A stretch of 64,000 nt of DNA, from NCBI GenBank assembly GCA_910587685.1, contig CAJUMY010000002.1, forward strand, positions 186,001 to 250,000. The letters run 5' to 3'. Positions 15,882 through 25,399 of this stretch are shown one piece after another. A model generated the notes under the pieces. That model had not been told where the DNA came from, made no database searches, and saw only the letters and a list, made by a program, of their open reading frames with translations. A program made the translations under genes and the position numbers. The DNA comes from an uncultured Christensenellaceae bacterium (GTDB taxonomy: Bacteria; Bacillota; Clostridia; Christensenellales; UBA3700). Numbering within the stretch: the stretch's first letter is position 1; each line of letters begins with the position of its first letter.

Positions 15882-17420
15882 ATGCTATCGAAGGTAAAGA
15901 GTTTTGCGCTTGACGGTATCAACGGCTATCCCGTGGATATCGAGATTGATATCAATTTGGGCGTACCGTCGTACGAGACGGTCGGACTTCCCGATACGGC
16001 TATCAAGGAGTCGAGAGAAAGGATACGTTCCGCTATAAAGAACAGCCGTCTCGAATATCCGATAAAACGCATAACGATCAATCTTGCTCCCGCCGATACG
16101 AAAAAGGAAGGCGCTAACTACGATCTTCCTATAGCGGTGGGGATCATTGCCGCGAACGACGGGTTCGAGACTTGCGTCTACAAAGATTATATTATTCTCG
16201 GAGAGCTTTCGCTCGACGGCGGCGTAAGGAAGATCAACGGCATTATGCCTCTTCTCATAGCGGGAATGCAATCGGGTCATAAGAAGTTCATCATACCCGA
16301 CGGCAACCGTAACGAAGCGGCGTATATAGACGGAATAGAGGCGTATGCGGTAAAGACTCTCGCGGAAACCGTGGAGTTTCTTAAGGATACCGATACTCTC
16401 GAGCCGATACGTCGCGTAGGTTTTTCAAGCGACGCGGCATATAACCGCTACAATCTTGACTTTTCGGAGGTCAAGGGGCAGAGAATAGCGAAACGGGCTT
16501 TGGAAATAGCCGTCGCAGGCGGACACAATGTCATTATGATAGGACCACCGGGCGCAGGAAAGACGATGCTTGCAAAGTGCGTGCCTTCGATAATGCCGCC
16601 TATGACTTACGAAGAAGCCGTAGAGGTAACTAAGATACACTCGATAGCGGGAATACTCGACCCTAGCGTCGGGATAGTGAAGACGAGACCGTTCAGAACG
16701 CCGCATCATACGGCGACGGTGCCTTCGCTCACGGGCGGCGGAGCCAACTGCAAACCGGGAGAGATAAGTCTTGCTCATAACGGCGTTTTGTTCTTGGACG
16801 AGATGCCAGAGTATAACCGAAAGACGTTAGAGACGTTGCGTCAGCCGCTCGAAGACGGCATAGTGACGATATCGAGGGCGAAGATGACGCTGGAATATCC
16901 TTCGCATTTTATGCTGATAGCGAGTATGAATCCCTGTCCGTGCGGAAACTTCGGTTCGAAAAATCAAGACACTCCGTGCAGATGTACTCCGAATGAGATC
17001 CATAGATACATTTCGAAGTTATCGGGGCCGCTTCTCGACAGAATAGACCTTCAGGTCGAAGTCGACAGCGTCGAGTATAAAGAGCTGCGTTCAAAAGAAG
17101 AGGAAGAGTCTTCCGAAAAGATCAGAGAGCGTATCGTAAGAGCGAGAGATATTCAGTTATCTAGATACAAAGGAAGCGGCATATACACCAATTCTCAGAT
17201 GTGCAACTCTATGATGAAGAAGTATTGCAGACTTGACGCCGTAGGCGAGAGCGTTCTCGAGAACGCGTTCAAAAAACTTGCGCTTTCGGCTAGAGCCGGT
17301 ACGAGGATATTAAAGGTAGCGAGAACTATTGCCGATCTTTCGGGAGAAGAAAATATATGCGTAGAGCATATCGCGGAAGCGGTACAATACCGCTCGCTTG
17401 ACAGGAAGTACTGGGAATGA
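15882..17420 (+). CDS. comM: ComM/YifB-family Mg-chelatase-like AAA ATPase
   Basis: 512 residues: an N-terminal ChlI-like domain (YETVGLPDTAIKESRERI, then INLAPADTKKEGANYDLP), then an AAA+ domain with Walker A GPPGAGKT (221-228), Walker B LFLDEMPE, and a C-terminal Mg_chelatase_C region. ComM is a hexameric branch-migration helicase for natural transformation. It overlaps dprA by 4 bp. A perfect 8-bp hairpin (15835-15854, TTCCGCAT/ATGCGGAA) lies before the AAGGAG site without a T tract. Confidence 0.94.
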   Translation: MLSKVKSFALDGINGYPVDIEIDINLGVPSYETVGLPDTAIKESRERIRSAIKNSRLEYPIKRITINLAPADTKKEGANYDLPIAVGIIAANDGFETCVYKDYIILGELSLDGGVRKINGIMPLLIAGMQSGHKKFIIPDGNRNEAAYIDGIEAYAVKTLAETVEFLKDTDTLEPIRRVGFSSDAAYNRYNLDFSEVKGQRIAKRALEIAVAGGHNVIMIGPPGAGKTMLAKCVPSIMPPMTYEEAVEVTKIHSIAGILDPSVGIVKTRPFRTPHHTATVPSLTGGGANCKPGEISLAHNGVLFLDEMPEYNRKTLETLRQPLEDGIVTISRAKMTLEYPSHFMLIASMNPCPCGNFGSKNQDTPCRCTPNEIHRYISKLSGPLLDRIDLQVEVDSVEYKELRSKEEEESSEKIRERIVRARDIQLSRYKGSGIYTNSQMCNSMMKKYCRLDAVGESVLENAFKKLALSARAGTRILKVARTIADLSGEENICVEHIAEAVQYRSLDRKYWE

Positions 17421-18508
17421 GCGATATGAACGTTAAAGACAGAGCGTATCTTTGGCTTCAGCTTGCGGACAACGCGAGCGTGGGGAAGAAGCGAAGGCTT
17501 ATAGAGTACGTCGGCGGGATCGAATCGCTGTATAACGGATTTCCCGATCATGCGAAAGAGGTCATAGACACGTTGGGCGAGAGCGGTTTTGCAAAGCTCA
17601 GTATCACTCGCGATGATAATTATATTGATAAAAAGATAGAGGAACTAAGGAAGGCAGGCGTCGCGATCGTCAGCGAAGAGTCGGAGAATTATCCGCCGCT
17701 TTTAAGAGATATAAGCGACGCTCCGATCGCAATATTCGCAAAAGGAAACCTGAACGCGCTGAAAAGTACCGATACGCTGGGAGTCGTAGGAAGCAGAACT
17801 CCGTCGCGTTACGGTAAGAGCGTAACGGAAAATTTCGTACGAGAGATAGTTCACGCCGATATAACTATCGTCAGCGGACTTGCGCGCGGCATAGATACCG
17901 TCGCTCACAGGAGCGCGATCGGCGAAGACAAGGTCACTGTCGCGGTAGTTGCTAACGGGCTCGACAGATGTTATCCGCCCGAGAATCATTCGCTCATGGA
18001 CAGCATATGTTCAAACGGCGCCGTCATTAGCGAATATCCGCTCGGCGCGATACCGTATCCTCACAGATTTCCCGAAAGGAACAGGATTATAAGCGGTATG
18101 TCTCGGGGAATACTGATAACTGAAGCGGGCAGAAAGAGCGGTTCGCTTATCACTTTGAGATACGCTGTCGAAGAGAACAGGAACGTATATATTGTTCCGG
18201 GAAACGTAGATTCGCCTAAGAGCGCGGGAAGCAACGAAGCGCTCAGAGAACTGCAAGGCGCTATGGTCACCGAACCCAATCATATACTGGCGGATTACGG
18301 CGTTAAGGAAAGAGACGCAAGACCTCCGCAGATGAAACTTGACGTTCTCGAAGAAAGGATAATGGAGTTCGTTAAGAGCGAAGACAGGCATTTTGATGAA
18401 ATCATAGAGTTTTCCGGTATAGGAGTCAGCAGCCTCGTGGCGCTTCTTTCAAAGCTCGAGCTGCTCGGACTGATAAAAAAATTATCGGGAAATTATTACG
18501 GAAAGTAA
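17417..18508 (+). CDS. dprA: DNA-processing protein DprA
   Basis: 363 residues: an N-terminal helical part, a Rossmann-like DNA-binding domain with VVGSRTPSRYGK, SGLARGIDTVAH and GNRxxSG-type ERNRIISGMSRG, and a C-terminal winged-helix part (residues ~300-363). It protects incoming ssDNA and loads RecA during transformation. Its ATG overlaps the comM stop, indicating one mRNA. Confidence 0.95.
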   Translation: MSDMNVKDRAYLWLQLADNASVGKKRRLIEYVGGIESLYNGFPDHAKEVIDTLGESGFAKLSITRDDNYIDKKIEELRKAGVAIVSEESENYPPLLRDISDAPIAIFAKGNLNALKSTDTLGVVGSRTPSRYGKSVTENFVREIVHADITIVSGLARGIDTVAHRSAIGEDKVTVAVVANGLDRCYPPENHSLMDSICSNGAVISEYPLGAIPYPHRFPERNRIISGMSRGILITEAGRKSGSLITLRYAVEENRNVYIVPGNVDSPKSAGSNEALRELQGAMVTEPNHILADYGVKERDARPPQMKLDVLEERIMEFVKSEDRHFDEIIEFSGIGVSSLVALLSKLELLGLIKKLSGNYYGK

Positions 18509-18537
18509 GTAAAAGGAATAGATATAAGGAGTAAAGA

Positions 18538-20799
18538 ATGGATCTAGTAATTGTTGAGTCTCCAAAAAAAGCAAAGACCATTGCGAAGTATCTCGGTTCG
18601 GGATATGAAGTAATAGCTTCAGGCGGACACGTCAGCGATTTGCCCGAGAGAAGCCTCGGCATCGACGTCGAGCATAATTTCGAGCCGGAGTACGTTGTCA
18701 ACGCCGACAAGGAGAGAGTCATCAAACAGATGAAGAGCAAGGTAGAGAAGGCTAAGAAAGTCTATCTCGCGACCGACCCCGATAGAGAGGGTGAAGCTAT
18801 ATCTTGGCACCTTAAGAACGTGCTGGGACTTAAAGAAGACAATATTCGCATAGAGTTCAATGAAATATCCAAAAAGGCGGTGACGAAAGCTATCAATTCG
18901 CCGCGTTCTTTGAACCTCAACCTTGTCAACGCTCAGCAGGCAAGAAGAGTCCTCGACAGGCTCGTCGGTTATAAGGTCTCTCCTATTCTTTCCAATAAGA
19001 TAAAGAAAGGACTTTCGGGCGGACGCGTGCAGTCCGTCGCGCTCAAGATGATAGTGGACCGAGAACGCGAAATTCGTTCGTTCGTTCCGAAAGAGAGTTG
19101 GAATATTTCCGCTATATTGCTCAAAAAAGAGGGAGATAAGAAGAATTATAAGGCTGCGTTTGCCGACATCGACGGCAAGAAGACGACGGTAAAGGACGAA
19201 AAGAGTTGTAAAGAGCTCGTTGAAAAGATAAAACAGGGCAACTTTAGCGTCGATAACGTAAAGAGAGACACGTCTAAGTCGAGACCCAATCCGCCGTTTA
19301 CTACGTCGACGATGCAACAGGACGCGTCGAATAAGCTCAATTTTTCAGCGCCCGACACAATGAAGTACGCTCAGCAGCTCTACGAGGGTATCGATATAAA
19401 GGGCGAAGGACATATAGCGCTCGTAACGTATATCAGAACGGACAGCGTCAGAATATCCGACGACGCGCAAAAGGAAGCTATCGAATATATCAAAGAGACT
19501 TACGGCGGAGAATACGCTCCCAATAAGCCGAACAATTACGCGACGGCAAAGTCTGCGCAGGACGCGCACGAAGCGATAAGACCTATCGATATAAGACGCA
19601 CTCCCGAATCGCTTAAGGACAAACTCGACAGGAACCAGTACAGACTCTACAAGCTCGTATACGAGAGATTCCTCGCAAGCCAGATGACGGAGGCTCTCTA
19701 CGATACTCTTGCCGTGCATATCGTATCGAAGAGCGACAGAGACTACGGTTTTCAGTTAAAGGGAAGGACTTTGAAATTCGCGGGCTTTACGAAAGTATAC
19801 GGTAAGGAAAGCGAAGAGGACAAGAAAGACGACGTCAATACGCTTCCTAACTTCGAGGAGAGCGAAAAACTTTTCCTTGAAGACATAAAGACGGAGCAGA
19901 AGTTCACGACTCCGCCGCAGAGATATTCAGACGCGACGTTAGTCAAGGGCATGACGGATAACGGAATAGGAAGACCTAGTACGTATTCTTCGATCATACA
20001 GGTTATATCGAAGAGACAGTACACCGAAAAAGACGGTAAATATATCAAACCGACCGAACTCGGAGAAATAGTCACCGATCAGCTCGTTAAATATTTCCCC
20101 GACATCATGGACGCGAAGTTCACAGCGGAGATGGAGTCCGATCTCGATAAGATCGAGGACGGCGACAGAGAATGGCGTAGCATAATAAGCGACTTTTATC
20201 CGCCGTTTATAGATAAGGTCCTTAAAGCGATGAACGACGGCAAGAGAGTGAAGCTCAAAGAAGAGGAGAGCAACGTTATTTGCGATAAGTGCGGCGCTAA
20301 CATGGTCATAAGAGAAGGACGTTACGGAAAATTCTTAGCGTGTCCCAACTTCCCGAACTGCAGGAATACCAAGCATTTTACAGAGGACAGCGAAGGGAAT
20401 ATTACCGTTGTGGAAGACAAGTCCAAGACGGGCGAAGCCGTTGTAAGCGACGTCGTATGCGAAAAGTGCGGCGCTAAGATGGTGATAAAGGAGAGCTACA
20501 GAGGAAAATTCCTCGCGTGCCCCAATTATCCTAAGTGCAAGAATATAAAGCCGCTCGAAGAGGAAGAGAGTTCGATATGTCCCAAATGCGGCGGTAAAGT
20601 CGTCAAGAGGATAAACAAAAGAGGGAAACCGTTCTACGGTTGCACCAACTATCCGAACTGCGACTTTATATCCAATCAGTTGCCGGCGGATCATTTCTGT
20701 CCTAAGTGCAACAGCATAATGAAGATAGAGGTTCAGGACGGCGTAAAGAAGAATATATGTATTAATCGCGCGTGCGGTCATGAAGAAGAGGCAAAATGA
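18538..20799 (+). CDS. topA: DNA topoisomerase I with four zinc ribbons
   Basis: 753 residues. The Toprim domain holds VESPKKAKTI and DPDREGE (80-86); the active-site Tyr298 is in YIRTDS. The C-terminus carries four Cys4-type ribbons: CDKCGA...CPNFPNC, CEKCGA...CPNYPKC, CPKCGG...CTNYPNC and CPKCNS...CINRAC. It relaxes negative supercoils. Its position after dprA is the common Firmicute order; trmFO overlaps its stop by 4 bp. Confidence 0.97.
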   Translation: MDLVIVESPKKAKTIAKYLGSGYEVIASGGHVSDLPERSLGIDVEHNFEPEYVVNADKERVIKQMKSKVEKAKKVYLATDPDREGEAISWHLKNVLGLKEDNIRIEFNEISKKAVTKAINSPRSLNLNLVNAQQARRVLDRLVGYKVSPILSNKIKKGLSGGRVQSVALKMIVDREREIRSFVPKESWNISAILLKKEGDKKNYKAAFADIDGKKTTVKDEKSCKELVEKIKQGNFSVDNVKRDTSKSRPNPPFTTSTMQQDASNKLNFSAPDTMKYAQQLYEGIDIKGEGHIALVTYIRTDSVRISDDAQKEAIEYIKETYGGEYAPNKPNNYATAKSAQDAHEAIRPIDIRRTPESLKDKLDRNQYRLYKLVYERFLASQMTEALYDTLAVHIVSKSDRDYGFQLKGRTLKFAGFTKVYGKESEEDKKDDVNTLPNFEESEKLFLEDIKTEQKFTTPPQRYSDATLVKGMTDNGIGRPSTYSSIIQVISKRQYTEKDGKYIKPTELGEIVTDQLVKYFPDIMDAKFTAEMESDLDKIEDGDREWRSIISDFYPPFIDKVLKAMNDGKRVKLKEEESNVICDKCGANMVIREGRYGKFLACPNFPNCRNTKHFTEDSEGNITVVEDKSKTGEAVVSDVVCEKCGAKMVIKESYRGKFLACPNYPKCKNIKPLEEEESSICPKCGGKVVKRINKRGKPFYGCTNYPNCDFISNQLPADHFCPKCNSIMKIEVQDGVKKNICINRACGHEEEAK

Positions 20800-22112
20800 G
20801 AGTTAAGGTCATAGGCGGAGGACTTGCGGGCTCGGAAGCGTGTTATCAACTGCTCAAGAGAGGCTTTGAAGTGGATCTATACGAGATGAGACCCGTCAAA
20901 ATGACGCCGTGTCACCGTAGCGGAGATCTTGCGGAGCTCGTATGCAGCAATTCGCTAAAAAGCGTTAGCGAAGATTCCGCTTCGGGAATGTTAAAATCCG
21001 AACTTAAGGCGATGGATTCGCTTCTTATCCGTATGGCGGAAGAGTCCGCCGTGCCTGCAGGCAGTGCGCTTGCAGTCGATAGAGAGAAGTTTTCGAATAA
21101 GGTGACGGCGGCGCTCTGCGATTTCGGCGGTTTTCGCATTATCGGCGAAGAGGTCGTGAAGATCGAAGACGGAGAGCCTGCCGTGATAGCTACGGGACCG
21201 CTTACGTCGGACGGACTTATAGACGAGATCGACCGTATTACGGGAGATAAGGATAACTTGCATTTTTACGACGCGGTAGCGCCGATAGTATCGGCGGATT
21301 CTATCGACGGCGACAAGGTGTTTCCCGCATCGCGTTATAACAAAGGCGAGGCGAGCGATTATCTCAACGCAGGTATGACGAAAGATGAGTACGACGCCTT
21401 TTACGAAGAATTGATACGCGGAGAGAAAGTAATTCTCAAAGAGTTTGAAAAGGGCGAACTCTTCGAGAGCTGTATGCCCATAGAGGAGATGGCGAGACGG
21501 GGAAAAGATACTCTTCGCTTCGGGATGCTCAAACCCGTCGGCATAACCAATCCGAATAACGGCGAGAGATATTACGCCGTAGCGCAACTTAGAAAGGAGA
21601 ACGTCGAAGCCACGATGTATAATTTGGTAGGCTTTCAGACGAATTTAACGTTCAAGGAGCAGAAAAGAATATTTTCGATGATACCGGGGCTCAACAACGC
21701 GGAATTTCTGCGTTACGGAGTGATGCATAGAAATACGTTCATGAATTCTCCGAAGGTTCTCTGCGGATACGGCTGTCTTAAAGATAACGAAAATATATTT
21801 TTCGCGGGGCAGATAACAGGCGTTGAAGGATACGTCGAAAGCATGATGAGCGGTCTTATAGCGGGCGTCAATCTATCGAGAAAGCTAAGAGGTCTCGAAA
21901 TGCTTACCTTGCCCGATACGACGGTTTCGGGAGGACTTATGAAGCACGTGTCCGCATCCGTAAGCGAAGATTTCGAGCCTATGAACGCTAACTTCGGGAT
22001 TTTACCTGAGATAAAAGGAATAAGAGATAAGAAGCAAAGGAAAAGAGCGTATTTCGAAAGAGGCATTAACGATATCAAGGCATTTATCGAAAAAAGCGGC
22101 TTCTTATCGTGA
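20796..22112 (+). CDS. trmFO: Methylenetetrahydrofolate-dependent tRNA U54 methyltransferase
   Basis: 438 residues. The N-terminal FAD motif VIGGGLAGSEACYQL and the downstream YEMRPVKMTPCHRSGDLAELVCSNS region are the TrmFO signature, with further blocks FAGQITGVEGYVESMMSG and MNANFGILP. It makes m5U54 (ribothymidine) in tRNA using methylene-THF and NAD(P)H. Its ATGA overlap with topA and position before hslVU repeat the Bacillus topA-gid-clpQY order, but xerC/codV is absent. Confidence 0.96.
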   Translation: MRVKVIGGGLAGSEACYQLLKRGFEVDLYEMRPVKMTPCHRSGDLAELVCSNSLKSVSEDSASGMLKSELKAMDSLLIRMAEESAVPAGSALAVDREKFSNKVTAALCDFGGFRIIGEEVVKIEDGEPAVIATGPLTSDGLIDEIDRITGDKDNLHFYDAVAPIVSADSIDGDKVFPASRYNKGEASDYLNAGMTKDEYDAFYEELIRGEKVILKEFEKGELFESCMPIEEMARRGKDTLRFGMLKPVGITNPNNGERYYAVAQLRKENVEATMYNLVGFQTNLTFKEQKRIFSMIPGLNNAEFLRYGVMHRNTFMNSPKVLCGYGCLKDNENIFFAGQITGVEGYVESMMSGLIAGVNLSRKLRGLEMLTLPDTTVSGGLMKHVSASVSEDFEPMNANFGILPEIKGIRDKKQRKRAYFERGINDIKAFIEKSGFLS

Positions 22113-22241
22113 AAGATCGGATACTTCATTTTGACAGGCAAGTATGCGGTCGCAAGGTCAATAAGCGTATAAATCGAATTTTTTGAAGAATATAATAACG
22201 AAAACGTGAGAGTACGTAAGGCTCTTAACAAGGAGAGAAAA

Positions 22242-22775
22242 ATGGAATTTAGAGGAACAACGATTTGCGCCGTCAAGAGAGGCGATTCTATCGCGATCGC
22301 AGGAGACGGACAGGTTACGTTCGGAGATAACGTAATATTCAAGGCTAACGCGGTCAAGGTGAAGCGTATATACGACGATAAAGTGGTCATAGGCTTTGCC
22401 GGTTCCGTTGCCGACGCTTTTTCGCTCAGCGAGAAATTTGAAAAGATGCTCCAAAAGTTTTCCGGTAATCTTATGCGTAGCGCTGTAGAGCTTGCGGAAC
22501 TTTGGAGAGGAGACAGAGTGGGCAGAAAGCTCGAAGCTATGATGATCGTAGCAGACAAGGAGACTATGCTCATCGTATCGGGCGGCGGCGAGATAATCGA
22601 GCCCGACGGCGGCGTATGCGCCATAGGTTCGGGAGGCAATTACGCGTTAGCGGCGGCGCGCGCGCTTCTTAAGGAGACGGAGCTTACCGCAGACGTTATA
22701 GCGAGAAAGGCGCTCGAGATAGCCGGCGAGCTTTGCGTCTTTACCAACGATCACATTACGGTGGAGGTAGTTTGA
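22242..22775 (+). CDS. hslV: ATP-dependent protease peptidase subunit HslV (ClpQ)
   Basis: 177 residues from the ATG at 22242, chosen for AAGGAGAG just upstream; an in-frame GTG at 22206 has none. The sequence [11 protein letters not shown] predicts processing after Gly5 so that Thr6 becomes the N-terminal nucleophile, the pattern of proteasome-like HslV. The GDGQVTFG motif and C-terminal [16 protein letters not shown] are typical. It forms a double hexamer capped by HslU. No convincing promoter or CtsR box lies in the 130-bp gap before it. Confidence 0.95.
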   Translation: MEFRGTTICAVKRGDSIAIAGDGQVTFGDNVIFKANAVKVKRIYDDKVVIGFAGSVADAFSLSEKFEKMLQKFSGNLMRSAVELAELWRGDRVGRKLEAMMIVADKETMLIVSGGGEIIEPDGGVCAIGSGGNYALAAARALLKETELTADVIARKALEIAGELCVFTNDHITVEVV

Positions 22776-22776
22776 C

Positions 22777-24087
22777 ATGGAATATACGCCTAAAGAGATA
22801 GTTCAGGAATTGAATAGATTTATTATAGGACAGGAAAGCGCAAAGAAGGCGGTCGCCGTCGCTCTTCGCAACAGATATAGAAGAAGTAAGTTATCGGAAG
22901 AGCTTCGCGAAGAAGTAACTCCGAAAAATATAATAATGCAGGGACCTACAGGCGTCGGAAAGACGGAGATCGCGAGGAGACTTGCCAAGATAGTTAAGGC
23001 TCCGTTCGTTAAGGTCGAAGCGACGAAGTTCACGGAAGTGGGTTACGTAGGACGCGACGTCGAGTCCATGATAAGGGATCTTATCGAGGTATCGGTTCGC
23101 CTCGTAAAAGAGGAAAAGATAAAGGAAGTAAATATAAAAGCTACGGACGTTGCTGAAAGGAAGGTGCTCGAGAAGATAATGCCGCTCAAAAAGTCGGCGA
23201 GTCCCGATACTCCCGACGCGGAGCTCAGAGAGCAGGCTCTCAGCGAACTTCGTAACGGTTATCTCGACAAGATACAGATAGAGATAGACCTCGTTGAGAA
23301 TCAGAGACCGCAAGAGCTCATACAGGGATCGGGCGTAGAGATCAATATCGGCAACATTTTCGGCGGCGCGTTCGGCGGAAATAAGAAGAAAAAGAGAAAA
23401 GTCACGGTCAAAGAGGCAATGACGGCTTTGATAGATGAGGAAGCCAACAAACTCATAGATAACGACAGCGTCAACGAGGAAGCCGTCAAGAGAGCCGAGA
23501 ACGAAGGAATAATATTCATAGACGAGATAGATAAGATAGCGGGAAAGGGAAACAATCACGGACCCGACGTATCGAGAGAAGGCGTCCAGAGAGATATACT
23601 TCCGATAGTCGAAGGTTCTACCGTTAATACGAAATACGGTCAGATAAAGACGGATCACATACTATTCATTGCGGCGGGCGCGTTCCACGTGTCTAGCGTA
23701 TCCGACCTTATCCCCGAGCTTCAGGGAAGATTCCCGATAACCGTCAAGCTCGATTCGCTGACAGAGAAGGACTTCATAGATATTCTTAAAGCTACCGATA
23801 ACGCTATTTTAACGCAGTATATCGAGCTTTTGAAGGTCGAGAACGTCAACATTAAGTTTACAAACGAAGCGATAGGACTTATCGCAAAGTTTGCCGTTGA
23901 CGAGAATGAGAATAAGGAGAATATCGGCGCGAGAAGGCTCCATACCATTATGGAGAAATTGCTCGGCGAAGTTATGTTCAACGCGGGCAGCGAAGATTAT
24001 ACGGACGAGGTGATCGTCGACAGCAAATTCGTAGAGGAAAATCTCGGAGCTTCCGGCGAGACTAATCTCAAAAAATATATTCTTTGA
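22777..24087 (+). CDS. hslU: HslU (ClpY) AAA+ unfoldase
   Basis: 436 residues. Walker A is in GPTGVGKTEIARR, Walker B is IIFIDEIDKI, the I domain spans roughly 110-230, and a C-terminal KYIL tail fits HslV docking. It unfolds substrates for HslV. It starts one base after the hslV stop. Confidence 0.96.
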   Translation: MEYTPKEIVQELNRFIIGQESAKKAVAVALRNRYRRSKLSEELREEVTPKNIIMQGPTGVGKTEIARRLAKIVKAPFVKVEATKFTEVGYVGRDVESMIRDLIEVSVRLVKEEKIKEVNIKATDVAERKVLEKIMPLKKSASPDTPDAELREQALSELRNGYLDKIQIEIDLVENQRPQELIQGSGVEINIGNIFGGAFGGNKKKKRKVTVKEAMTALIDEEANKLIDNDSVNEEAVKRAENEGIIFIDEIDKIAGKGNNHGPDVSREGVQRDILPIVEGSTVNTKYGQIKTDHILFIAAGAFHVSSVSDLIPELQGRFPITVKLDSLTEKDFIDILKATDNAILTQYIELLKVENVNIKFTNEAIGLIAKFAVDENENKENIGARRLHTIMEKLLGEVMFNAGSEDYTDEVIVDSKFVEENLGASGETNLKKYIL

Positions 24088-24140
24088 CGGCAAGTATCGT
24101 AAGGTAGGGAAGAAATAACTGTTGAAAGAGGTAGAATATT

Positions 24141-25397
24141 ATGATCAATATTCCTAAAGGAACAAAGGACGTATTGCCCAAGGATTCTTATAAATGGCAG
24201 TATATCGAAGAGAATCTGCGTAAGATAGCGAGACTTTTCTGCATCGACGAGATACGCACTCCTACTTTCGAGCATACGGAACTATTTTTGAGAGGTGTGG
24301 GCGAGACTACCGATATAGTCAATAAGGAGATGTATACCTTTATAGACAAGGGCGACAGGAGCATCACGTTAAAGCCGGAGGGAACTGCGGGAGTAGCGAG
24401 AAGTTTTATCGAGAATTCTCTATACGCAGATACTCAGCCTACGAAGATGTTTTATATAACTCCTGTTTTCAGATACGAAAAGCCGCAGAACGGACGACTC
24501 AGAGAACATCACCAGTTCGGAATAGAGTATTACGGTTCCGATTCGCCTTACGCAGACGCAGAAGTCATATCGGTGGCGAAAAAGGTATTCGACTCTTTCG
24601 GCGTGAAAGAGCTGGTTCTCCATATCAATAATATAGGCTGTCCCGAGTGCAGGAAAAGATATAACGAAGCGCTCAAGGATTATCTCAGATGTCATCTTGA
24701 CGAGATGTGCGCAACGTGTCGCGAGAGATTCGAAAAGAATCCGCTGAGGATACTCGACTGCAAAGAGGAGAAATGTAAACTCATAACCGCAAACGCTCCG
24801 ATAACGCTAGACTATCTTTGCGACGGGTGCAGAGAGCATCATGATACGCTTATAAAAATATTGGATTCGCTCGGTATTGATTACGTCGTCGATCCCAAGA
24901 TAGTAAGAGGTCTCGACTATTATACCGGCATGGTATTCGAATTCGTGAGCAATAATATAGGCGCGCAGGGTACGGTATGCGGCGGCGGAAGATATAACGA
25001 TCTCGTATCTGAGGTCGGAGGCAAAGCAATGCCTGCGGTAGGCTTCGGAATGGGAATAGAGAGACTTATGCTTACGCTCGAGAACCTAGGGCTTCCGATA
25101 GGAGAAAAGAATAAACCTAGCGTATATGTAGCCCCGATTTCTGATAATGCCAGAGACGTATATATGCCTATCGTCGCGAAACTGAGGGATATGGGAATAT
25201 CCGTCGAGAGCGATATTATGGCGCGAAGCGTCAAGGCGCAGATGAAATTCGCAAACAAGATAGAAGCGCGGTACGTGGTAATAATAGGAGACGACGAACT
25301 AACGTCTGGCGTCGTCAACGTAAAGGATATGTCCTCAGGCATTAGCGAAGAGGTGGCTCTTAGCAAGCTGACGGAGTATTTTGGAGGTAAAATATAA
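24141..25397 (+). CDS. hisS: Histidyl-tRNA synthetase
   Basis: 418 residues, class II. Motifs seen: the N-terminal IPKGTKDVLP, motif 2 region FYITPVFRYEKPQNGRLREHHQFGIE, the histidine-specific VRGLDYYTGMVFE, and motif 3 in GFGMGIERLML. The C-terminal anticodon-binding domain is present. It has a normal ribosome-binding site and no T-box-sized leader (53 bp gap). It is followed 2 bases later by aspS, a frequent Firmicute pair. Confidence 0.97.
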   Translation: MINIPKGTKDVLPKDSYKWQYIEENLRKIARLFCIDEIRTPTFEHTELFLRGVGETTDIVNKEMYTFIDKGDRSITLKPEGTAGVARSFIENSLYADTQPTKMFYITPVFRYEKPQNGRLREHHQFGIEYYGSDSPYADAEVISVAKKVFDSFGVKELVLHINNIGCPECRKRYNEALKDYLRCHLDEMCATCRERFEKNPLRILDCKEEKCKLITANAPITLDYLCDGCREHHDTLIKILDSLGIDYVVDPKIVRGLDYYTGMVFEFVSNNIGAQGTVCGGGRYNDLVSEVGGKAMPAVGFGMGIERLMLTLENLGLPIGEKNKPSVYVAPISDNARDVYMPIVAKLRDMGISVESDIMARSVKAQMKFANKIEARYVVIIGDDELTSGVVNVKDMSSGISEEVALSKLTEYFGGKI

Positions 25398-25399
25398 AT

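Noticed and set aside
22113..22241. GGTC repeats before hslV as a CtsR box
   Set aside because: The two GGTC words are 8 bp apart instead of 10 and lack the CAAA ends of the CtsR heptad.
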